Below are positions 58,801-64,000 of a stretch of DNA of 64,000 nucleotides, piece by piece. The stretch spans positions 3,410,001-3,474,000 of the forward strand of contig OX336337.1 of the NCBI GenBank assembly GCA_946902875.1, written 5' to 3'. Under the pieces are notes generated by a model. That model was not told where the DNA came from, made no database searches, and was given only the letters and a program-made list of their open reading frames with translations. The stretch comes from Nematopogon swammerdamellus (Eukaryota > Arthropoda > Insecta > Lepidoptera > Adelidae). The translations under genes were made by a program, and so were the position numbers. Numbering within the stretch: position 1 is the first letter of the stretch; the number at the start of each line of letters is the position of its first letter.

Positions 58801-61800
58801 TATCCGAATTCGATGAAACTTAGCACAAGCACATTTAACTATACCTGACGCAGGATAGGCTATATAAAATTCAGTTCCGTTTACGCGGGTGAGGCCACCA
58901 GGATTACGCTAAGATGTGGCTCTCATGCAAACCGAATTGGTCCGCGCGCCGAAATCAAGGTAACGCAGGAACGCAGCTCGTCTTTCTTTCTTACTTACTT
59001 ACTTTCTTCTTTTTAAATACGAATTTCACGCGAGCGAAGCCGCGGTCAAAAGCTAGTTGTATAATATATTTCATGTATTCTACAATTCAAATGGATAGAA
59101 TATACCCACTACCAGCTATTGACGTTTTTTGAATAACAAACAGACGTTATGTAAATTATGGTCATCGAATTAATTCTAGAATTCTATCGACATCAGAATT
59201 TTGGCAAAAAAGGTATTTGTAGACCACAAACACTAGATTGTACTTGCACCTACGTGCTCGAGTATGGTTGACTTTATTCATGTAGAACAGCGGTTCCCAA
59301 TAATATTTTCATCGGTACTCCTTAGCAAGCTATTTGAGATCAAAGATCCCTTGAATAAAATTTGTAAATAAAACCATTTTCTGTCTGTCTGTCTGTCTGT
59401 CTGTCTGTCCGGCTGGCTTCCTGTCTGTCAAGACCTTCTTTCCCAGGAACGGGTAGGGGTATCAAGTTTAAATTAATATCAAATGCTAAGGTCTACGTTT
59501 CCTCGGAGATGTAAAGAATTTAAGCTTCTAAGTCAACGCAATCACTAGATACGGCCATTTAAGTCACATATTTTGCTACTGGCAAATCAAATAAAAACCT
59601 ATAGAGTTCTTCCCGTTAACCTAGAATCATGAAATTTGGCAAGAAGCAAGGTCTCACAGCACAAGTAAAGGAAAAATCCGAAAATTGTAAAATATGTAGT
59701 TATGTCACATAAAAAATATAATTTTGTATATTTCAACTATACGAAAGCCTGACAGTGAAACCATTGGTGTAGTTTTTATTTAGGCGTTTCGTGATTTTCG
59801 AAGACACAATTATATTTTGTATACGTGTATACATGATACAAACATATTGTGTGATGGTACGGAACCCTCCGTGCGCGAGTCCAACTCGCACTTGGCGGCC
59901 ATTTTTTTATGGAAACGACACGTTTGGCTACATCACCTACAACATTCGTGATGTCAGCCCATAACCATAGATGTCACCGGGTGAACTAGGTGCCATGTCA
60001 GTGCTTCCCTTCATTTCATTTCAATTTATTTAAATTAATTCACACCTGTTCATTGTATCTATTTTAATTAGATATTAGGTTCATCTAAGTTCAAGGTAAT
60101 GCGAAATGGATCACTAATCAATCAATCATTCATCAGTAGAATAATTAAACGTGACCGCTAAGCCTATCCACGTGTACCCCCCCTTCTCTTGACCCTGCTC
60201 ACCCCTGGAGGTACGTGCACCGCTATTTGGGAACCACTGATCTAGAAGAACCTACTTATATCTTTATTTTACTATGATTCTGGTTCCATGAGTATCCTAG
60301 CAACAGCTAGCAATTCGAATTTCTTGATCAAATAAAACAATATTTGACAATTACATAACGTAGCACAAGTTCATATAAATATAGATTGAACGTAATAAGT
60401 ATGTAGAATTAACAACTCAAATTGCTGGAATTAACAGTTATTCTAATTTCCTAAAATCTACACAAATTAGAATAGAATAGAATATCGTTCATTTCCTCAT
60501 TCACAGAATAAAATTAAATTTGCAAAGTCGCAGTATCTAACATTTCGTAAAACAATTCGAAGAAATTAGTATGGCCTTGCGAAACTTCTTCGCAATGAAA
60601 AGAAAATAATTCGCCGAAACGTATCTTTGCAAAATGAATTTTCCGTGCATTAAATGAAAACAATTTCCTTTCTTTCCAGTCAGCCAATAACACCGGGTGA
60701 ACTAGGTGCCATGTCAGTGCTTCCCTTCATTTCATGTCGGCTGGCTGATGTTCCTAACATCCATAAAGGGATATGGAAAGTGAAGAAACTTACCAAGAAG
60801 AATTTCCACGGTGCATTCGCTCATGTAGTCATGGCAGTCGAAGGTCTTCGCGCCTTCCTTCTTCAGCTTGTCGACAACTGCGCGGGAGTTGGCGTTGAAC
60901 AGGTCGATGAAACTCTTGAGCACGTTCAGGTGGAAAGTGGGCGCTATCAGCTTGCGGTGGGATCTCCATTTTTGACCTGTGATCAAGAAACTTACCTATT
61001 CAATCTTCCTTACCTTTAATAAAATCCAACGTCTGCTTTCTGTCTGTATGTATGTATGTATGTATATATGTATGTATATAGGCTACTTACTATCACGCTA
61101 AATGGCTTATGAGGTTAGCAGAGAAGTCAAATATGAGAGCGGGCGGAGCCGCGGGCACAGCTAGTTATTTATAGGATGTGTTTCATCCTTATAGAATTAA
61201 AAAAAAAATCTATAGATGTATGGAAAAACTAAACAAAAACAGGATTATAGTTTTTATTTTTTAGATTTAAAATTATATATTATATATTATTTAAAATCAG
61301 GAGGTCTGGGGACACTGGTGAGCTGTGACCTTGAGTGCGCAGTACCGCCGCGCTCGCTCGGATCAAAACTGCAAACTTTCCGCAGTAAATTGAGCTCGCT
61401 AGTTTAAATTCAAAACATGCAGACATTTTTACACGATTGCCCAAGAAAATTGAGCATAATGTTTTCAGGGTTCATCTATGTGTGTATGTATGTATATATG
61501 TATGTGCGTATGTATGTATGCACATATGTATGTATGTGTGTACGTATGTATGTTTGTCTGTCTCTTTATATCACCATAAGTTCTAAGGCTCACTTGCACC
61601 AACACGAGTTTAAAGTTAAGTAGCGAGTTATGGATTTAAACGCGGTTCACACGTACAACGGGTGCTAGTTTAACGAGTTAAACTGGTTTATATATTAAAT
61701 TTGTGTTGGTGCAAGACGAGCTAAGTGATTTAACTAATTTAGAAGTGTACGGCAATTTTCAATCGACTTCCAATAAAAAGGAGGAGGTTCTCAATTCGTC

Positions 61801-63710
61801 TGTAGGTTTCTTTTTTTTTTTTAGAATGCTAATACGATCCCGAGTGACACAGCGAACCTAGAACTGTAAATATGTGAAGCGTTGTCACTGAAAGGCATGA
61901 AATAAAAACACGCGACCGCCGCCGTTACAAAAAGTAAAATGAAATTAATTTTTACTGCAGTCAGGAGAATTTTAAAATATGTTTTACAAAAAAAAAACTG
62001 TCCCACAACTGCGGTAAAAATTAATTTTAGTTCACTTTTTTTGCTATTCTAAAAACGTGACGTAACGCAAACCTTGCCCCTCCCCCCCTATACCCCTCCT
62101 CCAAATTGCGTTACGTAATATGCGGATGATCCCATTGAACTTGATTTAAACGAATTTATTTTAACAACAATTAAATAAACATACAGTTTGGAGATAAATT
62201 TAAAAATCTAATCATTGCTACTACCCACTACACTAAAAATAAATCTAATCTAAAATGTGTTCTTTTAATTTAGGTAGTTTTAGTTTATATTTGTTATCTA
62301 ATATTAATAATGTAATTGTCTAAATAAAGATATTATCTAAAATTAATAAAATTTCTGAAAATTCCGCCGAAGCCTCTGTCGACTATAAACCTCACCTCGA
62401 TAAGTATAATAAACATTACTTTGATGCAAAATTCTGATGATATAGCTAATTCAAATGAGGTGTCAAATCATTGCAATTTATATCAAAATGATTATCCATA
62501 AAATGTTGTGCGTACTTGTGCAAACAACAACTCTATTTCTGACGACGGAAACGTATCAAGGACAGTAGTTGCGTTCAAATGACGCAAAAGACTAGACCAT
62601 AAACGATGTGATGGGGAGTCCATCTATCATACATAACATTTACGGGCTCTCGAAGACAGGTTATACCACTTTTGATTGAGTAAATAACCTTCTTAGTACC
62701 ATAATTTGCATAAGCCTAGGGAAATTTGCATAGTTTATCTAATAAACTGTCTTTTTTTTTAGATAAATTAATAAAATTCTTCATGGCTGTAACTTCTTCA
62801 CGCAAAACTTGTACCACCATTTATTAAACAGTTACGATAGCAAAATTTTAGATTACCTATTTGTTTGAGCCCCTTGAGCTTGACCTAGAACGCGCTACGT
62901 GAGTAATAAAATGTTAAGGACTTTTCCTCTTGGGATCACAATGTTTTCATTTTTATTTTATATACGAGTAATATTTCGCCGCTTGACTCAAAAGACCCTC
63001 TTTCCGCTATGTCCTTATCTGTCGCTGATGTTGAAATTGTTGAATTCCAGAAAGTGGTCCTCAAAAAGATCAACGTAATTAGGACAGTTTTCCTCGCAGT
63101 AAAACGACAACGGCAAGTTACAAAGCTACAAAATCAAACCATAACGATATCGCCGGATAAAGCTAATGCTTTCACACACGGTCGCAACAAGAAGGCATTT
63201 TACCATGTTGCCGTAAAAATAAAGTCCACAGAAATTTTTACTGATGTGTTGGAAAAACACGTAAAACACAAAACAGTTGCAAAAACAGCTAACTTAGACC
63301 AAATACGTCGAATAATTTGAAAAGGAAGAAAACAACATTTTCGCTATCGTGAACGATAATGATATAGTAACGTGTGAAAAATCATACTTATTTCTAAGAA
63401 ATATCACCAAAACGATTATCATCACGTTGAAATATGTCGTATCAGTGCCTGAGAAAGGTTGCATGCATTTTTTTGCAGAAACAATTAATGAAAAATGCCA
63501 AGTACTAACCGGTACTAATGAGGAGTCCATTTCCGAGCCAGGGCTTGAAAAAGCGGTACTCCTGGGCCTTGTCGATGTAGACGTGACTGCTGAGGATCAC
63601 CTCGACGTCGCGAGGATCGTACAGGAAGACCAACAGGCGAGGCCCGATCCACAGCTTCACTACGCCTGATGAGAACTCTTTGCTCTTGCCGTAGACGTTT
63701 GTGAAGATAT
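40632..63710 (-). CDS. CYP4G: CYP4G cytochrome P450, lacking N-terminal exon
   Basis: Seven exons, in coding order 63710-63510, 60976-60794, 44499-44303, 43694-43380, 42706-42469, 41829-41644 and 40807-40632, join in phase (about 498 codons). Motifs in order: WRSHRKL (helix C), GHDTT (helix I oxygen-binding threonine, at an exon border), ETLRLYPP (ExxR), NPDNFLPEN and [10 protein letters not shown] (haem cysteine). Between helices G and H there is a long charged insertion (exon 43694-43380, including [20 protein letters not shown]), the hallmark of CYP4G. CYP4G enzymes are oxidative decarbonylases acting in the endoplasmic reticulum of oenocytes, turning very-long-chain aldehydes into cuticular hydrocarbons. 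The membrane anchor and proline-rich hinge must lie upstream of 64000. Nothing is broken in the visible part. Intron 2 is 16.3 kb. Confidence 0.95.
40880..41065 (-). pseudogene. RTE-type RT C-terminal remnant in CYP4G intron
   Basis: On the reverse strand [15 protein letters not shown] is followed by a degenerate end with [10 protein letters not shown]. It resembles the RPWTGKRS-GRPP-RW tail seen at 21757-22019. Short and decayed. Confidence 0.6.
41070..41640. other. CYP4G intron 6 remainder
   Basis: AT-rich, no recognised repeat or gene. Confidence 0.4.
41644..41829 (-). CDS. CYP4G: CYP4G exon with haem-binding loop
   Basis: Acceptor tcctcag|CT, donor GTCG|gttagt. Contains [49 protein letters not shown]. 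The Cys of FxxGxRxCxG is the haem ligand, and the last Gly of the motif is split by the intron. Confidence 0.95.
41907..42105 (-). repeat. Diverged SINE family A
   Basis: tttttatgaaaccggtgatg, tatgtcagctcacaac and ttcgaccgaccat are recognisable family A positions. The insertion has lost its head. Confidence 0.6.
42100..42222. repeat. Purine-rich GA/GAAA tract
   Basis: About 120 bp of GAGA, GAAA and GGAAA units on the + strand, a simple repeat. Confidence 0.9.
42469..42706 (-). CDS. CYP4G: CYP4G exon with helix I end and ExxR
   Basis: Acceptor cccttag|GGT, donor CTAG|gtgagt. Starts [19 protein letters not shown] and includes [18 protein letters not shown] and [16 protein letters not shown] (ExxR helix K). 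Confidence 0.95.
42761..43010 (-). repeat. Old SINE family A remnant
   Basis: ttttatggaacgtggcac, ttgtctacatcgcctac and ttggtcgtgaccacactga correspond to family A with many changes. It begins about 55 bp from a CYP4G acceptor. Confidence 0.5.
43047..43351 (-). repeat. SINE family D with head, beside a CYP4G donor
   Basis: gctgtatcacgacaatcgg, gcacgaagacccaccc and the head segment gagatgcagtggggctatt. It ends about 28 bp from the donor of the adjoining CYP4G exon. A short duplicated acgttttac stretch lies near 43132-43168. Confidence 0.8.
43380..43694 (-). CDS. CYP4G: CYP4G exon with subfamily-specific insertion
   Basis: Acceptor ttctgcag|GTC, donor GAG|gtgaat, exactly 105 codons. Begins [12 protein letters not shown], has the hydrophilic insertion ([18 protein letters not shown], then [19 protein letters not shown]), then [17 protein letters not shown] and [15 protein letters not shown] leading into helix I. 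Confidence 0.95.
43740..44290. other. CYP4G intron 3 remainder
   Basis: Includes a short (CCAGT)n run near 43970-43990 and a segment rich in ctcacccgctcccgctgcc near 44210. No gene. Confidence 0.4.
44303..44499 (-). CDS. CYP4G: CYP4G exon (helices F-G region)
   Basis: Acceptor ccaacag|AA, donor AAG|gtattt. Reads [19 protein letters not shown], then [20 protein letters not shown] and [11 protein letters not shown], all typical of CYP4G. Confidence 0.95.
44643..44778. repeat. 136-bp near-perfect hairpin in CYP4G intron
   Basis: Arms 44643-44708 and 44713-44778 pair almost completely around a 4-nt loop (atca). The outermost part is cctgcaggtctattcttg and the apex gctctgagagccactt-like. It lies about 145 bp upstream of a CYP4G acceptor. 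It looks like a foldback MITE. Confidence 0.9.
44830..44922 (+). repeat. LINE 3'-end fragment and C run
   Basis: aaggttgattggaagaaatc and ataaggccacctttacgc resemble 56761-56878. A run of about 19 C follows. Confidence 0.55.
44962..45395. repeat. ~64-bp minisatellite, seven copies
   Basis: Each unit has gtagaatgcacgcgggcgct, cgacgcgtgagtaggcagaa and aaatacgcgattactgtgag. Reverse-strand frames such as [15 protein letters not shown] arise from the repetition only. Confidence 0.95.
45400..46110. repeat. Spacer with CATA microsatellite
   Basis: 45736-45830 is a (CATA)n-type run. The rest is AT-rich non-coding sequence with a common repeat end (ggcttcggcgtagtcgggta) near 45841. Confidence 0.6.
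46116..46516 (+). repeat. Family G repeat
   Basis: Starts aaaccggccaagtgtgagtc and ends tacggaaccctaaaaa. It includes a (GGAC)n expansion near 46435-46456. Confidence 0.8.
46731..47074 (+). repeat. SINE family A with 5S-like head part
   Basis: Starts gctgtcgactgttgttaagc, then gagcgcggtcagttcttgg and atgggtgaccgct, ggttcggattccac, core and tail gtcagtttccataaaaaa. The A-box-like start is missing. Confidence 0.85.
47175..47567. repeat. Head-to-head SINE family A pair
   Basis: 47175-47260 is a forward tail half, immediately followed by a reverse copy (47262-47567) ending ccccacacgg. The two share about 80 bp of inverted sequence. Confidence 0.75.
47570..47800 (-). repeat. Microsatellite plus reverse LINE-like 3' end
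   Basis: gcatgtatgtatttatgtatg run, then cattctttattgaacaccaa and aataggctagcttaatg. This is the reverse of ggtgttcaataaagaatac in the 2496-bp unit. Confidence 0.65.
48108..48706. repeat. Inverted pair of family G copies
   Basis: Forward copy 48108-48392 and reverse copy 48408-48706 face each other across about 15 bp (aaaacgtgatatccat). Their ends meet at the taggtttccgta termini. The result is a 600-bp imperfect palindrome. Confidence 0.85.
48738..50392. mobile_element. ~1.65-kb element with ~158-bp inverted ends
   Basis: 48738-48897 (tataaagaagcttgcaatgc ... gtgcacaccactcggctat) is inverted at 50237-50392. A reverse LINE 3' end with a (GAAAT)n tail (49050-49540) lies inside. Ends lack an obvious target duplication apart from TATA. 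Confidence 0.7.
50393..51030. other. Repeat debris, CYP4G intron 2
   Basis: 50398-50480 resembles 14370-14450. 50570-50640 is a reverse LINE-type 3' end (gaaatactttattgcacac). The remainder is unassigned. Confidence 0.5.
51035..51295. repeat. Head-to-head SINE family A fragments
   Basis: Forward fragment (ttttccgtccagttcagtgt to cacggatgttgtagg) joins a reverse fragment (cgggtgaactaggtaggcc to cctaccgcctata). A second example of the arrangement at 47175. Confidence 0.75.
51300..52375. other. CYP4G intron 2, nothing recognised
   Basis: AT-rich except for a more GC-balanced stretch at 51680-51870, which has open frames on the reverse strand but no recognisable domain. Confidence 0.4.
52376..52510 (+). 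repeat. ~82-bp direct duplication
   Basis: gtaaaatgaggttttccagg, ctttgccttttttaacaaac and taaccagccat occur twice in tandem with two or three differences. Confidence 0.85.
52826..53245 (+). repeat. ~102-bp minisatellite, about four copies
   Basis: Units carry gatagatctcaccgagacct, agtttgagtaccaacacgat and accagtggttctcgagttat. The last unit is more diverged. Confidence 0.9.
53246..53930. other. Unassigned, with gcatttag and gctagctagc runs
   Basis: Short local repetition of gcatttagcatttagca and aagcattaat-like motifs, with no gene. This stretch would be the first intron of the THAP-like exon if that gene is real. I found no second THAP exon in it. Confidence 0.4.
53935..54014 (-). CDS. THAP zinc-finger first exon (partial gene)
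   Basis: ATG at 54014-54012 opens [15 protein letters not shown] and reaches GVTFH before donor CACGA|gtaagt. The Met-Pro-x-Cys-Ala-Val-x4-Cys start followed by a G-V-T/S-F-H block is the N-terminus of the C2CH THAP DNA-binding domain, and many THAP genes split at this point. THAP proteins bind DNA and include both host regulators and P-element-type transposases. The stretch just upstream (54020-54140) is GC- and CpG-rich, as at a promoter. The second half of the domain was not found on the reverse strand below, so this may be a gene with a distant next exon or an orphaned exon. It is nested in CYP4G intron 2 in the same orientation. Confidence 0.5.
54020..54140 (-). promoter_or_regulatory. 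GC-rich putative promoter of THAP-like exon
   Basis: CpG-dense stretch (ccgcctgagcggcggac, cgcgctggcgcgtgtgcg) in AT-rich surroundings, directly upstream of the THAP-like ATG. No core element was assigned. Confidence 0.35.
54340..54925 (-). pseudogene. Jockey/CR1-like reverse transcriptase C-terminal remnant
   Basis: Reverse-strand blocks in order: [50 protein letters not shown], then in another frame [20 protein letters not shown] and [13 protein letters not shown]. This is the end of a non-LTR reverse transcriptase (thumb and beyond), broken by at least two frameshifts. Confidence 0.85.
55192..55616 (+). repeat. Family G repeat
   Basis: Starts aaaaccggccaagtgcgagt and ends acggaaccctaaaaa. 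It is preceded by a (GAAAT)n plus atatactctattg fragment of a LINE tail (55155-55190). Confidence 0.8.
55620..56405. other. CYP4G intron 2, nothing recognised
   Basis: AT-rich. A small direct duplication (gcggtttatattgaccgctcc and gcggtttatatagaccgctc, each a mini palindrome) occurs at 56264-56332. Confidence 0.45.
56410..56637 (-). repeat. Family E repeat, reverse
   Basis: From tacctataataaaatccaac to gagccgcgggcacagct, the reverse complement of the copies at 15958-16412. Confidence 0.8.
56755..56880 (+). repeat. LINE 3' end
   Basis: aggttggctgtaagaaatct, gataagtccgcctttgcacc and gagcaataaagaatttt. Typical retrotransposon 3' UTR with polyadenylation signal. Confidence 0.65.
56911..57230 (+). 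repeat. SINE family A, short head, full length
   Basis: accgtgtggggccggtactt through cgtaaaaggcgactaaggg, core, and tail gtcagtctccataaaaaa. A good reference copy for the short-head form. Confidence 0.9.
57235..57895. other. CYP4G intron 2, nothing recognised
   Basis: AT-rich. No supported gene or family repeat. Confidence 0.4.
57900..58140 (-). pseudogene. Second Jockey/CR1-like RT C-terminal fragment
   Basis: Reverse strand reads [20 protein letters not shown] and [16 protein letters not shown], the same blocks as 54370-54588 in a shorter copy. Confidence 0.8.
58245..58575 (-). repeat. SINE head scrap and family B copy
   Basis: 58245-58285 ends ctaccgaggctgac (reverse A-box-like end). 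58335-58575 is a family B copy with atcacctccgagaaggtatg and catcttacatcgagtacg. Confidence 0.7.
58600..59055 (-). repeat. Interspersed repeat ending gcaaaagctagtt
   Basis: Reverse copy of the family starting actagcttttg. It includes cgctaagatgtggctctcat, cttcttacttacttactttc and gcgagcgaagccgcgg. It matches the sequence near 32200-32500 in the 2496-bp unit. Confidence 0.7.
59056..59905. other. CYP4G intron 2, microsatellite and unassigned
   Basis: (CTGT)n at 59381-59412. The rest is not recognised apart from a family G end near 59860-59900. Confidence 0.45.
59908..60030 (-). repeat. SINE family A tail fragment
   Basis: tttttttatggaaacgacacg, catcacctacaacattcgtg and ccgggtgaactaggtgcca. 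Confidence 0.8.
60031..60680. other. CYP4G intron 2, nothing recognised
   Basis: AT-rich sequence without recognisable repeats. Confidence 0.4.
60681..60752 (-). repeat. SINE family A scrap beside CYP4G donor
   Basis: gtcagccaataacaccgggt and catttcatgtcggct, about 40 bp from the donor of the adjoining exon. Confidence 0.7.
60794..60976 (-). CDS. CYP4G: CYP4G exon with helix C
   Basis: Acceptor gatcacag|GT, donor CTTG|gtaagt. Reads [20 protein letters not shown], then [19 protein letters not shown] and [11 protein letters not shown]. The WxxxR motif contacts a haem propionate. Confidence 0.95.
61015..61166 (-). repeat. Family E repeat, reverse, with TATG expansion
   Basis: ctttaataaaatccaacgtc, a (TATG)n insert, and ggagccgcgggcacagct. 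Confidence 0.75.
61470..61560. repeat. TATG/TGTA microsatellite
   Basis: Imperfect (TATG)n from tgtgtatgtatg to gtatgtatgtttg. Confidence 0.9.
61584..61724. mobile_element. ~140-bp MITE, second copy
   Basis: aaggctcacttgcaccaaca and the interior agttaagtagcgagttatgg match 16592-16730. The right end has diverged (gcaagacgagct). Confidence 0.85.
61730..63000. other. CYP4G intron 1, nothing recognised
   Basis: AT-rich. Short motifs such as aaaacgtgacgtaacgc and attgcgttacgtaatatg near 62053-62122 form a small inverted pair. No gene. Confidence 0.45.
63009..63510 (+). other. Unrecognised open frames in CYP4G intron
   Basis: 63009-63320 is open for 103 codons (starts [17 protein letters not shown], lysine- and valine-rich). 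After a frame change, 63318-63510 is also open ([12 protein letters not shown], then [19 protein letters not shown]). Codon content is more protein-like than neighbouring AT-rich DNA, but I recognise nothing. It could be a decayed element or a shadow of low stop density. Confidence 0.25.
63510..63710 (-). CDS. CYP4G: CYP4G exon 2 (first visible exon)
   Basis: Acceptor cattttgcag|AT, donor ACCG|gttagt. Reads [58 protein letters not shown] and GNGLLIST, which matches the CYP4G region after the hinge. The first exon is not in the remaining 290 bp. Confidence 0.95.
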
Positions 63711-64000
63711 CTGCAAAATGAAACATTAATTAATTTAGATCTATTGACATCGATATCAACAATGTTTATGAATGTTATATCACAAAACTGACATGTGTAG
63801 CTGTTGCCGCCATTCATCAAAAAGTCCAGACGCATCCAATAACACTACTCCTCTCTAAACCGGAGATCATGGGATTTGTGTTTGTGATATTATACATATA
63901 TAGCGCACGAGATTGTTACACGGATTGGCATTGGTACTTTTTTATACGTCATCATCAGTCATCATCATGGTTTTAATTAATAACATCGAGATTTTGTTGG
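63711..64000. other. CYP4G upstream intron
   Basis: No proline-rich hinge or membrane anchor is encoded on the reverse strand here, so this is intron. Confidence 0.5.

Noticed and set aside
1..64000. CRISPR array, operons or phage content
   Set aside because: The tandem arrays have no unique spacers of constant length, and all coding evidence is intron-containing and insect-like.

Overview
This is eukaryotic, almost certainly insect and probably lepidopteran, nuclear DNA. The evidence is spliced genes with GT-AG introns, a CYP4G-type P450 (an insect-specific subfamily), a decayed mariner, and a density of short dispersed repeats of the kinds found in moth and butterfly introns. There are no operons, no CRISPR arrays and no convincing structural RNA gene. 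Most of the 64 kb is transposon-derived.

Two host genes can be reconstructed and they converge tail to tail. On the + strand, seven exons between 13744 and 28187 splice in consistent phase into a 440-residue tetratricopeptide protein resembling TTC29, an axonemal (sperm flagellum) protein. On the - strand, seven exons between 63710 and 40632 encode a CYP4G cytochrome P450, the family that performs the last, decarbonylating step of cuticular hydrocarbon synthesis. Its N-terminal exon lies outside the window. A third possible gene is seen only as a THAP zinc-finger first exon (54014 to 53935, - strand) inside the 16 kb CYP4G intron.

Layout. 1-13700: repeats, several minisatellites, MITE-like hairpins, a non-LTR fragment with a 230-codon open frame (3743-4435) and a dead mariner (12360-13369). 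13744-28187: the TTC29-like gene. Its third intron starts with a 12-copy array of about 118 bp that repeats the end of exon 3 together with its splice donor. Intron 3 also holds nested non-LTR debris (21757-23150). 28200-40500: intergenic. It holds a 1 kb foldback element, a 2 kb inverted-repeat element with two MITEs nested in it, and a near-perfect 2496 bp tandem duplication followed by an older third copy. 40561-63710: the CYP4G gene, whose introns are filled with SINEs, minisatellites and retrotransposon tails. 63711-64000: its upstream intron.

The SINEs deserve attention. Several families share a central core and swap heads and tails. One head joins tRNA-like A and B boxes to a segment closely resembling the internal promoter of 5S rRNA.

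Exon coordinates come from reading frames, splice consensus and phase agreement. Family assignments rest on recalled motifs and were not checked by database search.
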